Under the pieces are notes generated by a model. It made no database searches, was not told the DNA's origin, and saw nothing but the letters and a program-made list of their open reading frames with translations. The translations under genes and the position numbers were made by a program. A stretch of 44,000 bases of DNA from an uncultured Collinsella sp. (GTDB lineage Bacteria; Actinomycetota; Coriobacteriia; Coriobacteriales; Coriobacteriaceae): the NCBI GenBank assembly GCA_902491915.1, contig CABUJL010000004.1, positions 1-44,000 on the forward strand. Reading direction: 5' to 3'. Of this stretch, positions 23,529 to 31,285 are shown piece after piece. How positions within the stretch are numbered: position 1 is the stretch's first letter; every line of letters begins with the position of its first letter.

Positions 23529-23565
23529 GCGCCCGTCCGCTCATAACGGCGGGCGGGCGCTTTTT
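23529..23565 (+). terminator. Rho-independent terminator of agaS
   Basis: GCGCCCGTCCGC (23529-23540) pairs with GCGGGCGGGCGC (23549-23560) with one G-T pair, followed by TTTTT. Confidence 0.9.
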
Positions 23566-23628
23566 GTTTTTACATGGACCGGGTATAAGCATTACCACAG
23601 TCAACTGCTTTAGAAGCAAGGAGTGCAT

Positions 23629-24798
23629 ATGAGCACGTACGCAATTAAGGCTGACAAGTTCTTCTTGCCGGCAGGCCCGCAACTGGGCGGCTATCTTATG
23701 GTCGAGGATGGCGTTTTTGGCGCCTGGCAGGCCGACGAGCCCTCTTGCGAGATCAAGGACTACACGGGATCGTGGATCGCACCGGGTATGGTCGATACTC
23801 ACATCCATGGCTTCTATAACCACTCGACTACCGATAACGATCCCGAGGGCATTGATATCAGCTCGACCGAGCTCGCCCGTCGCGGTACCACCAGCTGGCT
23901 GCCCACGACGTTCACCGATGGCGTCGAGCAGATCAAGGATGCCTGCGCCGCCATCGCCCAGGCGGACGAGGGTCGCGGCCCTGACTTCTGCGGTGCTCGC
24001 ATTCAGGGCATCTATCTGGAGGGCCCCTTCTTTACCATGAAGCACGTGGGCGCGCAGAACCCCGCTTACCTGATCGATCCATCCGAGGAGGTCTTCGATC
24101 AGTGGCAGGAGGCTGCGGGCGGTCGCATCGTTAAGAGCGCCATGGCGGCCGAGCGCGACGGTGCCGCTGCTTATGCGGCTGCTCTGAACGCCAAGGGTGT
24201 GGTGACCAGCATCGGTCACTCCGACGCCACCTACGATGAGTGCATCGCCGCCATCAACGCCGGTGCCAGCTGCTTTACGCATACCTATAACGGCCAGCGC
24301 GGGCTGCATCACCGTGAGCCCGGTGTCGTGGGCGCTGCCATGTCCACGCCCGAGACCTACGCCGAGATCATCTGTGACGGCAAGCACGTAAACCCTGCCG
24401 CCATCAAGGCGCTGCTGCAGGCAAAGGGCTGGCAGCACACGGTGCTCATCACCGACTGCCTTGGCTGCGGCGGCATGCCCGAGGGCAGCTACTCCAGTGG
24501 TGGCATGGACGTCATCATGAAGGACAACCTGTGCTGGCTCGCCGACGGCAAGAGCATTGCCGGCTCGGTGCTCACGCTTGCCCAGGGCGTCAAGAACATC
24601 GTTGACTGGGGCATCGCCAGCGCCGATATCGCCATTCGCATGGCAACCGAGGTGCCGGCACGCTCCGCGCACATCGAGGATAAGTGCGGCAGCATCATGC
24701 CGGGTCGCGACGCCGACTTTGTCGTGTTCGACCATGAGCTTACCCTCGTCGAGACGTATGTTGGCGGCCAGAGCGTCGGCAACGCCTTTACCGAGTAA
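23629..24798 (+). CDS. nagA: N-acetylglucosamine/galactosamine-6-phosphate deacetylase
   Basis: 389 aa. A cytosolic amidohydrolase that removes acetate from GlcNAc-6-P or GalNAc-6-P. Visible active-site features: H58-x-H60, metal ligand E131 (LEGPFF), H197 (IGHSDAT), H218 (FTHTYN) and catalytic D276 (LITDCLG). The C-terminus has the usual IMPGRDADFVVFDHELTLVETYVGG. AAGGAG lies 5 nt before ATG 23629; the GTG two codons earlier overlaps that site. Given agaS and a tagatose-type kinase nearby, the enzyme could be the GalNAc version (AgaA). A second, decayed copy of its 3' end lies at 27506-27658. Confidence 0.93.
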   Translation: MSTYAIKADKFFLPAGPQLGGYLMVEDGVFGAWQADEPSCEIKDYTGSWIAPGMVDTHIHGFYNHSTTDNDPEGIDISSTELARRGTTSWLPTTFTDGVEQIKDACAAIAQADEGRGPDFCGARIQGIYLEGPFFTMKHVGAQNPAYLIDPSEEVFDQWQEAAGGRIVKSAMAAERDGAAAYAAALNAKGVVTSIGHSDATYDECIAAINAGASCFTHTYNGQRGLHHREPGVVGAAMSTPETYAEIICDGKHVNPAAIKALLQAKGWQHTVLITDCLGCGGMPEGSYSSGGMDVIMKDNLCWLADGKSIAGSVLTLAQGVKNIVDWGIASADIAIRMATEVPARSAHIEDKCGSIMPGRDADFVVFDHELTLVETYVGGQSVGNAFTE

Positions 24799-24799
24799 C

Positions 24800-24842
24800 G
24801 ATAGAAAAAGACGGCGGGCCCGAATCTGCTCGGACCCGCCGT
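24800..24842. terminator. Terminator between nagA and the convergent flavodoxin-like gene
   Basis: ACGGCGGGCCCGA (24811-24823) pairs with TCGGACCCGCCGT (24830-24842), one mismatch. A-rich sequence at 24802-24809 gives a T-tract on the minus strand, so it best serves the flavodoxin-like gene. Confidence 0.85.
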
Positions 24843-24873
24843 ATGGGTTAAACGCTCAAAAGCACCTTCACAG

Positions 24874-25458
24874 TTACAGCTTGTTAGCGATCTTCTTTGC
24901 CGTGCGCTTAACGCCGGCCACCAGGCCTCCTGCAGGATGCTCCTTCTCGTATGCTAGACGCTTCTCACGTTTGGCGTACTCTTCGACGATGATATCGCCA
25001 TATTCGTCTTCGATCTTGTCGAAGAAGTCGACGGCGCCCTTAATTTCCTCAGCGGTCGGGTGTCCCTTTTGGACACCGCCGGCGAGTTTGAACGGCCCCC
25101 ACGTATCAAAGCCGGGGCAGCCGTAGACACCCATAAAGATGGCCTGCCTCATGCGGCAGATGCCATCGATATCCTTGCCGTACCACTTGTTTTTGCCACC
25201 GTAGGTCATAAGGCCAAACACCTTGTCCTGCGGCTGCAGCACGTTCGTGAGCACGCGTGCCATGTCCTTGTCGATCTCGGAGTAATAGATGCCCGTGGCG
25301 ACACCGATCAGATGATATTCGTGCAGGTTGGGATACTCGTTTTTACCGAGTGACTTCACGTCGAGGGTATCGATTTCGGGGTGCGCCTCGACGATGGCGT
25401 CCACGAGCTTTTTCGTATTGCCGTGATGGCGCGAGGCGTAGAGGATGATGGTTCGCAT
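24874..25458 (-). CDS. Flavodoxin-family protein
   Basis: 194 aa from ATG 25458. Begins MRTIILYASRHHGNTKKLVDAI, the FMN phosphate-binding loop of flavodoxins (T/S-x-x-G-N-T-x-K), followed by VKSLGKNEYPNLHEYHLIGVATGIYYSEIDKDM and FGLMTYGGKN for the isoalloxazine-side loops. It probably carries electrons or acts as an FMN-dependent reductase; the partner is unknown. The basic C-terminus (GVKRTAKKIANKL) could touch the membrane. AAAGG precedes the chosen start; an in-frame ATG ten codons upstream is less likely. Divergent from the epimerase gene. Confidence 0.88.
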   Translation of the reverse strand: MRTIILYASRHHGNTKKLVDAIVEAHPEIDTLDVKSLGKNEYPNLHEYHLIGVATGIYYSEIDKDMARVLTNVLQPQDKVFGLMTYGGKNKWYGKDIDGICRMRQAIFMGVYGCPGFDTWGPFKLAGGVQKGHPTAEEIKGAVDFFDKIEDEYGDIIVEEYAKREKRLAYEKEHPAGGLVAGVKRTAKKIANKL

Positions 25459-25614
25459 AAGAAGGCCTTTCAGCTGTAATTGCATCAATGTCTGTATGGT
25501 ACCCCGTTACATGGCTGGGATACCGGACGCATCGATGAACGTGCGGGTTTGTCCTTTGGTCAGGGCCGAGACGGGTACTTGCGAGCAAAAAGCAGTTGTT
25601 CGAAAGGATGGGCA

Positions 25615-26496
25615 ATGGAATACGCTCTCTCCAACGATTCGATTTCTATTAAGGTGTCCACGGCTGGTGGTTCGTTTACCTCGATCGAGGCCGGAGGTCG
25701 CGAGTATCTGTGGCAGGGCGATCCCGCCGTGTGGTCTGGCCAGGCGCCGGTCTGCTTTCCGATTTGCGGAGGCCTGCGCGATGGTAGCGCCATGACGTTT
25801 GCCGGGCATCATGTAAAGCTCGCTCGCCACGGGTTTGCGCGCAAACAGGAGTGGAGGCTGCTGAGTCAAGGCGAGAACGAGCTGGCGATGTGCCTGGCTT
25901 CGGAGGATAACGCCGCGCTGCTGAGCGATTATCCGTACCCGTTTAAGCTCGTCGCCCGCTATGCGCTTGAGGGGACTGCCGTGCGCGTCTCCTACGAGGT
26001 GACCAACGAGGGCACCGAGGACATGCCGTTCTTTATCGGTGGACACCCGGGATTTAGGTGTCCGCTCGATGAGGGCGAGGCCTATACGGACTACGAGCTG
26101 CGCTTTGAGAAAGACGAGGCTGCGGAGCTCTGCACCGCCGTTCCCTCGACTGGATTGATTGACGTGGCAAACCGCTCCAAGAACCCCATGGTGGGAAAGA
26201 CGCTGCCTCTGTCGCATGAGCTCTTCGATTTTGCGGAGACCATCTTTGACGTGCTCGAGAGCCGTCAGGTCACGCTTTCCAAGAAGGGTGAGGACAAGGG
26301 CGTTCGCCTGAGCTTTGAGGGCTTCCCGTATCTCATTGTGTGGAGTAAGCCCGAGGGCGATTTTGTGGCAGTTGAGCCTTGGGGCGGTCTCTCGACCTGC
26401 TCCGATGAGGACGACGTGCTTGAGCATAAGCGCGGCTGCCTTATCGCCAAGCCCAAGGAGACCGTCGTTCGCTCGTTCACGATTGAGATTCTGTAA
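25615..26496 (+). CDS. Aldose 1-epimerase family protein, LacX-like
   Basis: 293 aa from ATG 25615 (AAAGGAT upstream). Galactose mutarotase fold with ARHGFARKQEW, FFIGGHPGFRCPLDEGE (catalytic-type His) and FVAVEPWGG (catalytic-type Glu). LacX-type members accompany tagatose-pathway genes in lactose operons of Firmicutes, and this one sits 61 nt before a LacC/FruK-type kinase, so it probably interconverts anomers of a galactose- or tagatose-type sugar or sugar phosphate. An upstream frame back to 25480 is open but has no supporting ribosome site. Confidence 0.88.
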   Translation: MEYALSNDSISIKVSTAGGSFTSIEAGGREYLWQGDPAVWSGQAPVCFPICGGLRDGSAMTFAGHHVKLARHGFARKQEWRLLSQGENELAMCLASEDNAALLSDYPYPFKLVARYALEGTAVRVSYEVTNEGTEDMPFFIGGHPGFRCPLDEGEAYTDYELRFEKDEAAELCTAVPSTGLIDVANRSKNPMVGKTLPLSHELFDFAETIFDVLESRQVTLSKKGEDKGVRLSFEGFPYLIVWSKPEGDFVAVEPWGGLSTCSDEDDVLEHKRGCLIAKPKETVVRSFTIEIL

Positions 26497-26557
26497 TTCC
26501 GTTTTGTCGACTCGTATCGCGAGGCACAAGGAGCCTGCGAGATAAGGAGCTAAAAAT

Positions 26558-27493
26558 ATGATCCTCACCGTTACGATGAACCCGTCTGTTGATACGCGCT
26601 ATCAGCTCGATGAGCTCGTTATCGACGACGTCAACCGTGTGACGCCCGAAAAGACCGCCGGCGGCAAGGGCCTCAACGTGGCCCGTGTGCTGGGTCAGCT
26701 GGGCGACGACGTTGTGGCAACCGGTTTGCTCGGCGGCCACATGGGCGCCTACATGGCTGAGCTCATGGACGCCAACGGTATTAACAACGACTTTGTGCCC
26801 ATCAAGGGCGAGACTCGCATTTGCCTCAATATCCTCCACGCCGGCAACCAGACCGAGCTGCTCGAGAGCGGCCCGACAATTGCCCCCGAGGAACTCGATG
26901 CCTTTACCGCCAAGTTTACTGAGCTTGCGGGCAAGGCCGACGTCGTCACCATTTCGGGTTCGCTGCCCCGCGGCGTCGAGGCAGACTACTATGCCAAGAT
27001 CACGGGCATTGCCGAGAACGCCGGTGCCAAGGTGCTGCTCGATACCTCAGGTGCTTCGCTTGAGGCAGCGCTCAAGTCCGAGGTTAAGCCCGAGCTGGTC
27101 AAGCCTAACCTGACCGAGATCAACGGCCTTCTGGGCACGAGCTTTACCACCGACGATGTGGACGAGCTCCGCGCCGCGCTCGCCTCTGATGCCCGCTTCT
27201 CCGATATCCCCTGGGTCGTCGTGTCCATGGGCGCTGCCGGCTCCGTTGGCTTCCACAATGGCCGTGCGTTCCGCGCAAAGACGCCCGATATCCCTGCCGT
27301 TAACGCCACGGGCTCTGGTGACTCCACTATCGCTGGCTTCGCGCATGCCATTGCTGCTGGCGCAGACGACGAGACGGTGCTGCGTACCGCCAACACCTGC
27401 GGCAAGCTCAATGCCATGGATCCCATGACCGGTCATCTAGTCATGGACCGTTGGGACGAGGTCTACAACGGCGTTGTCGTGACCGAGCTGTAA
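26558..27493 (+). CDS. lacC: 1-phosphofructokinase/tagatose-6-phosphate kinase (PfkB family)
   Basis: 311 aa. Signature elements: MILTVTMNPSVDTRYQLD, the AGGKGLNVARVLGQLG sugar-binding stretch, VTISGSLPRG, and the ATP/anion-hole motif NATGSGDST with catalytic D255. The fold is shared by FruK (fructose-1-P) and LacC (tagatose-6-P); exact substrate cannot be told by eye. The neighbouring LacX-like, agaS and nagA genes favour tagatose-6-phosphate, giving tagatose-1,6-bisphosphate. AAGGAG precedes the ATG. It is probably in an operon with the epimerase. Confidence 0.88.
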   Translation: MILTVTMNPSVDTRYQLDELVIDDVNRVTPEKTAGGKGLNVARVLGQLGDDVVATGLLGGHMGAYMAELMDANGINNDFVPIKGETRICLNILHAGNQTELLESGPTIAPEELDAFTAKFTELAGKADVVTISGSLPRGVEADYYAKITGIAENAGAKVLLDTSGASLEAALKSEVKPELVKPNLTEINGLLGTSFTTDDVDELRAALASDARFSDIPWVVVSMGAAGSVGFHNGRAFRAKTPDIPAVNATGSGDSTIAGFAHAIAAGADDETVLRTANTCGKLNAMDPMTGHLVMDRWDEVYNGVVVTEL

Positions 27494-27505
27494 GGGCTTG
27501 GGCGA

Positions 27506-27658
27506 CGGCCCCGGCATCGCTTGCTAGCTCATGTCGACGACAAGTGCGATAGCATTATGTCGGGGCGCGACGCCGACGTTGTCGTGTTCAATCCCGACCT
27601 TACCCTGGTCGAGACGTATGTGGGCGGCAACAGCGTCGGTAACGCGTTTATCGAGTAG
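27506..27658 (+). pseudogene. Relic of the 3' end of a second nagA-like gene
   Basis: From GCT at 27527 to TAG at 27656-27658 the frame encodes AHVDDKCDSIMSGRDADVVV, then FNPDLTLVETYVGGNSVGNAFIE. It closely matches the last 43 residues of the intact nagA (AHIEDKCGSIMPGRDADFVV, then FDHELTLVETYVGGQSVGNAFTE). Similarity fades upstream, where APASLA in another frame (from about 27508) hints at a frameshift. There is no start codon or ribosome site. The DNA differs at many codons, so it is an old duplication or horizontally acquired homologue largely deleted. Confidence 0.85.
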
Positions 27659-27690
27659 CCGCCAAAGAAACGATCCGAGAGGGGATTTAG

Positions 27691-28164
27691 ATGATTTACG
27701 GTGCATTGGGCGATATCGAGGAGTATCGCGGAATGCTCAAGGGCCTCGATGTGCTGATTGACTGGCTCGAGGAGAACGATCCGGCGCAGCTCGAGGTCGG
27801 CAGCCATCCGATTCTGGGCGACAAGGTCTATGCGAACGTCATGGCTCCCACGACGCGTCCCGAGGCCGAGGCTCACTATGAGACGCATCAGCGCTATCAC
27901 GACCTGCAGATCGATGTCGAGGGTCGCGAGGCCTTTAAGGTCGCTACGGGCAGCTTGACGCTGGTCCAGGAGTTTGACGAGAAGGACGACTACGATCTGG
28001 TCGATTCCGACGCCTCGATCGCCGGCGATCTTGCTGACGATAAGTTTGCACTGTTCGTTGCCGGCGAGCCTCATATGCCCACGCTCGAGTTCCCGGACGA
28101 TGGCGCGCAGCCGGTCAAGAAGATCTGCTTTAAGCTGCTTGCAGATGCTTACTGGGAAGAGTAA
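27691..28164 (+). CDS. YhcH/YjgK/YiaL family protein
   Basis: 157 aa, the normal family length. Cupin-like fold with the conserved YETHQRYHDLQIDVEG (His and Glu residues), and FALFVAGEPHMPTLEFPDDG...VKKICFKL. Members (EbgC, NanQ, YiaL) assist sugar or sialic-acid pathways, probably as anomerases, and often lie in amino-sugar gene clusters. GAGAGGGG lies upstream of the ATG. It directly follows the nagA relic, which suggests the lost nagA copy and this gene once formed an operon. Confidence 0.92.
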   Translation: MIYGALGDIEEYRGMLKGLDVLIDWLEENDPAQLEVGSHPILGDKVYANVMAPTTRPEAEAHYETHQRYHDLQIDVEGREAFKVATGSLTLVQEFDEKDDYDLVDSDASIAGDLADDKFALFVAGEPHMPTLEFPDDGAQPVKKICFKLLADAYWEE

Positions 28165-28210
28165 CGAACTGCTCGTGAGCTAGCGTGATTTCCCTTGGGG
28201 AACGCGTTTG

Positions 28211-28260
28211 AGCCCCGCTGATCGCGGTCCCCTTGGGGATTGCGGTTGGCGGGGCTTGTT
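28211..28260 (+). terminator. Terminator of the YhcH gene
   Basis: AGCCCCGC (28211-28218) pairs with GCGGGGCT (28249-28256). Inner pairing of GGTCCCC with GGGGATT gives a two-tier hairpin; TTGTTGTT follows. Confidence 0.75.
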
Positions 28261-28325
28261 GTTGAGTAGGGGAGTTGCCGACGGCGTTGTGCTTGGATTG
28301 GCGGATGCGCGCTCGAAATCGGCAA

Positions 28326-28349
28326 CAAAAAAGCCGCCCGAAGGCGGCT
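28326..28349 (-). terminator. Terminator of the tRNA-Thr gene
   Basis: On the minus strand AGCCGCC-TTCG-GGCGGCT (stem 28332-28338/28343-28349, stable UUCG loop) is followed by TTTTTT. Confidence 0.92.
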
Positions 28350-28360
28350 ATCTTGTGCAA

Positions 28361-28436
28361 TGGAGCCAGCGACCGGGCTCGAACCGGTGACCCCCGCTTT
28401 ACGAGAGCGGTGCTCTACCAACTGAGCTACGCTGGC
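28361..28436 (-). tRNA. tRNA-Thr (anticodon CGT)
   Basis: 76 nt including an encoded CCA (28361-28363). Read on the minus strand: acceptor GCCAGCG pairs with CGCTGGC; D-arm GCTC/GAGC; anticodon stem CCGCT/AGCGG with loop CTCGTAA, anticodon CGT; T-arm ACCGG/CCGGT with loop TTCGAGC. All stems pair perfectly. It reads ACG threonine codons. Confidence 0.97.
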
Positions 28437-28593
28437 GGCCATGTGATGACGCAACTGAGGCGTCAACGGCTGTCTATGATACGGGACATCGCAAATCCGC
28501 GCAAGTGTTCTGACGGCTTTTCTCACTTTAAATGCACTAATATTGGAGACGTGATGTCTTGCTCTTACGGGTCTCAAACAGAATGGGGTGGCG

Positions 28594-29064
28594 ATGGCTC
28601 AACCCAAGATTCTTCTCACACGCATCGATGACCGGTTTATTTACGGGCAAGACGTTGAGCTGTGGAACGAAGTCGTGGGTTCCAACCTTGTTTTAATCGT
28701 CAACGATGAGATCGCGGCGGATTCGCGCCAATGGGCACCAATGAGGGCGGCGGCGCCAGAAGGCGTCTGGACAAGGTTTTTCTCGGTGCAAAGAACTATC
28801 GACATCATTCATACCGCAACGCCGCGCCAGTTGATTCTGATCATGGTGGCCTCACCCGCCGATGCGCTCGCGCTGGTTAAGGGCGGCGTGCCAATCACCA
28901 AGATCAGCATTGGCCATATGCAAGCAGGGGAGGGCAAGCGCCCCATAGCGCCCGCGGTTGCCGTGAGCGACGCAGACGTCGCTGCCCTCAAAGAACTGCA
29001 GGCGCTTGGCATAGAGCTAGAAATCCGCTATCTCCCCAGTTCCAATCCCGACCCATCTACCTAG
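28594..29064 (+). CDS. Orphan PTS EIIB paralogue with active-site His replaced by Tyr
   Basis: 156 aa from ATG 28594 (GGGG 5 nt before). It aligns along its whole length with the IIB at 18867-19349 (KILLTRIDDR, GSNLVLIVNDEIA, TRFFSVQRTIDII, VKGGVPITKISIGHMQ...EGKR). The phosphorylation motif RLVHGQV is RFIYGQD here: the essential His is Tyr17 and the following Val is Asp. It stands alone, far from other PTS genes, beside a tRNA. It therefore probably cannot carry phosphate and may be regulatory or decaying, although the frame is intact. Its last codons and stop lie in a family II palindromic repeat (29057-29095), so the C-terminus may have been altered by insertion. Confidence 0.88.
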   Translation: MAQPKILLTRIDDRFIYGQDVELWNEVVGSNLVLIVNDEIAADSRQWAPMRAAAPEGVWTRFFSVQRTIDIIHTATPRQLILIMVASPADALALVKGGVPITKISIGHMQAGEGKRPIAPAVAVSDADVAALKELQALGIELEIRYLPSSNPDPST

Positions 29065-29095
29065 TCATTTAAGAACGTCCCCAATGACTAGGTAG
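29057..29095. repeat. Family II palindromic repeat at the end of the IIB paralogue
   Basis: Perfect 13-bp inverted repeat CTACCTAGTCATT (29057-29069) / AATGACTAGGTAG (29083-29095) around AAGAACGTCCCC. Its core matches the unit at 2442-2472. The IIB paralogue stop codon (29062-29064) is inside the left arm. Confidence 0.8.
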
Positions 29096-29132
29096 AACAG
29101 CGCCCGTCGGCGGTGTGCCGGCGGGCGCTGTT
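29096..29132 (+). terminator. Terminator between the IIB paralogue and galM
   Basis: AACAGCGCCCG (29096-29106) pairs with CGGGCGCTGTT (29122-29132), extended inside by CGGC/GCCG. It is directly next to the repeat and may serve both convergent genes. Confidence 0.75.
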
Positions 29133-29155
29133 GTGCGATATGTTGCGTTGTGGGC

Positions 29156-30208
29156 TTAGTGCCTCATAAAGTGATATTCGATCACATTGCTGTAGGGGTG
29201 ACCCGGGCCCACAATGCCCTGCGGGAACAGCGGCTGGTGCGGCGTGTCGGGGTACATCTCTGCCTCGAGGGCAAAGCCGGCGCCCCAGCCATAGTTAGCA
29301 TCGTCCTTGGCGTGCTCGTCGCCCAGCCAGTTGCCGGTGTAGAGCTGCACGCCCGGGGCGGTGGTGTAGTAGTCCAGCTCACGACCGGTCCACATCTCCT
29401 CGACGTGCATCGCGCGGCGCAGATTACGGCCGTACTGATAGCCATCGATGCACAGGCAGTGATCGTAGCCACGGGCCTGCTTAATCTGCGGGTCATCGGC
29501 TTCCATGCCAGGAGCGACAGGGCGCAGCTCGCGGAAGTCAAACGGCGTGCCCTCGACCGGAGCAATCTCGCCGGTGGGGATGTTCTGCTCGTTGATGGGC
29601 AGGTAGTGGGCAGCGTTGGTAACAAAGAAGTGCTCACAGTCCATGCCGGCGTTATGACCGGCAAGGTTAAAGTACGTGTGGTTGGTCATGGACACGTAGG
29701 TGGCGCGGTCGCTCTCGCAGCCGTACTCGATGCGAAAGACGCCGGTGCGCGTCACGGTAAACACGGCCGTAAAGGTGCGGTTGCCGGGCAGGCCCAGCTC
29801 GCCATCCTCAAGCGAGGTGGTCATGCGCACGGCGTTATGGGCCTCGTCGAGCTCAACGTCCCACACGCGTTTATGCAGGCCGTGCTCAAGATCGCTGTGC
29901 AGGTTGTTGGCGCCCTCGTTGGCGGGCATATGCCAGTCCGTGCCGGCGATGGTGATCGTGGCGCCCGCGGTGCGGTTTGCCACGGGGCCGATGGTCGCGC
30001 CAAAGCAGGCGGGGTTGTCAAAGTAATCCTCGAGCTTATCGAAGCCCAGCACCACATCGCGCACGTTGCCGGGAATGTCGGGCACGTCGACACCAAGCAC
30101 GGTGGCGCCATAGTCCATAATGCGAACGCAGATCTCGGGCCCGTTGAGGGTGTAACGATGAACGGGGGTACCGCACGGCGCGGTGCCGAAAAGCTCGGAA
30201 GTGATCAT
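29156..30208 (-). CDS. galM: Aldose 1-epimerase (galactose mutarotase)
   Basis: 350 aa from ATG 30208 (AGGAA 5 nt before; a longer start at 30268 adds 20 unsupported residues). Converts beta- to alpha-hexoses for galactose or glucose catabolism. Motifs: NRTAGATI (substrate loop), GANNLHSD, SMTNHTYFNLAGH with catalytic His, and YGWGAGFALEAEMYPDTPHQPLFP with catalytic Glu. It is divergent from the DeoR regulator, which may control it. It differs from the LacX-like epimerase at 25615 and represents the canonical GalM branch. Confidence 0.94.
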   Translation of the reverse strand: MITSELFGTAPCGTPVHRYTLNGPEICVRIMDYGATVLGVDVPDIPGNVRDVVLGFDKLEDYFDNPACFGATIGPVANRTAGATITIAGTDWHMPANEGANNLHSDLEHGLHKRVWDVELDEAHNAVRMTTSLEDGELGLPGNRTFTAVFTVTRTGVFRIEYGCESDRATYVSMTNHTYFNLAGHNAGMDCEHFFVTNAAHYLPINEQNIPTGEIAPVEGTPFDFRELRPVAPGMEADDPQIKQARGYDHCLCIDGYQYGRNLRRAMHVEEMWTGRELDYYTTAPGVQLYTGNWLGDEHAKDDANYGWGAGFALEAEMYPDTPHQPLFPQGIVGPGHPYSNVIEYHFMRH

Positions 30209-30413
30209 TTGGTTCCTAACATCGAGGTATTTCCGACAAACTGTAGCGCGAACAGGCGAGATTATCACTACACCCCACTAAAGCAGGGGGTATTTTTCTC
30301 AAAAAAGTGATGATTGGAGCTGTGCGGGCGTTCATTTCTGACGCGCGCGAGTCTGATACAATTTGTTCGTTATTGTTTGAATTGACGTGAGCGTGGAACA
30401 GCGAGGACTCATC

Positions 30414-31178
30414 GTGATTAAAGCGGAGCGACAGGATAAGGTTCGGCAGCTGCTCGAGGAACAGGGAACGGTCTCGGTCAAGGAGATTTCGGATGCGTTA
30501 GGTGTCTCGGATATGACGATCCGCCGTGACCTTGAGGAGCTTGCGAGCCTGGGCGAGATCGAGCGCGTGCACGGCGGAGCCCGCAGTGCGCAGGGCCGTC
30601 CACACGCTATGCTGCGCCATGAGTATTCGCACAGCGAAAAGCGCACGAAGCATGGCGAGGAAAAGTTGCAGATTGCGCGCCGTTCTGTGGAGCTTATCGA
30701 GGAAGGCTCGACCATCTTTTTGGGCACGGGCACCACGGTTGAGCAGATGGCCTCGATGCTGCCGGCGTTTCGCCTGCGCATTGTGACCAATTCGCTTTCG
30801 GTGTTTAACCTGCTCGAGGCGCGCGAAGACTGCGACCTGTGCCTGGTGGGCGGCATGTACCGTCGCCGCACCGCCGCTTTTGTGGGACCAACGGCCGAGG
30901 ATACCCTGCGTGCGCTGGGCATCGACGCGGCGTTTATCGGTGCCAACGGCATTCTGGACGGCGACGTGTCTACATCCAATATGGAAGAGGGCCGCATCCA
31001 GCAGCTCGCCTTTAGCAAGGCCGACTCGCGCTATCTGATCGCCGACTCCAGCAAGATCGGCAAGCGCGACTTCTACACCTTCTGCCGCCTGGACAATTTG
31101 GACGCCGTGGTGTGCGAGCCGGGCATCGCCGCCGAGGATCGTGCCGCCATCGAGGAACACACGCGGGTCATCTGCTAG
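30414..31178 (+). CDS. DeoR/GlpR-family transcriptional regulator
   Basis: 254 aa from GTG 30414, the normal length. N-terminal HTH (GTVSVKEISDALGVSDMTIRRDLEELASLGEIERVHGGA, about 18-56) and a DeoRC sugar-phosphate-sensing domain (about 75-235) with IFLGTGTTVEQMA, LRIVTNSLSVFNLL, LCLVGGMYRRRTAAFVGP and ADSSKIGKRDF. GAGGA lies 6 nt before GTG 30414, and the resulting start MIKAERQDKV is typical of the family; the upstream GTG at 30387 is less likely. Divergent from galM, so probably regulates it in response to a sugar phosphate. Confidence 0.92.
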   Translation: MIKAERQDKVRQLLEEQGTVSVKEISDALGVSDMTIRRDLEELASLGEIERVHGGARSAQGRPHAMLRHEYSHSEKRTKHGEEKLQIARRSVELIEEGSTIFLGTGTTVEQMASMLPAFRLRIVTNSLSVFNLLEAREDCDLCLVGGMYRRRTAAFVGPTAEDTLRALGIDAAFIGANGILDGDVSTSNMEEGRIQQLAFSKADSRYLIADSSKIGKRDFYTFCRLDNLDAVVCEPGIAAEDRAAIEEHTRVIC

Positions 31179-31202
31179 CTAATGCTACAGACGATACTTC
31201 TG

Positions 31203-31228
31203 CCCCTGCCGGCGCAGGGGTTATTGCT
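31203..31228 (+). terminator. Weak terminator after the DeoR gene
   Basis: CCCCTGC (31203-31209) pairs with GCAGGGG (31214-31220), 4-nt loop, followed by TTATTGCTT. Confidence 0.6.
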
Positions 31229-31285
31229 TCACAATGACGCGTAAATAACTTTGGGCAACAAGGATGAGGCTATTCTGGGATATGA

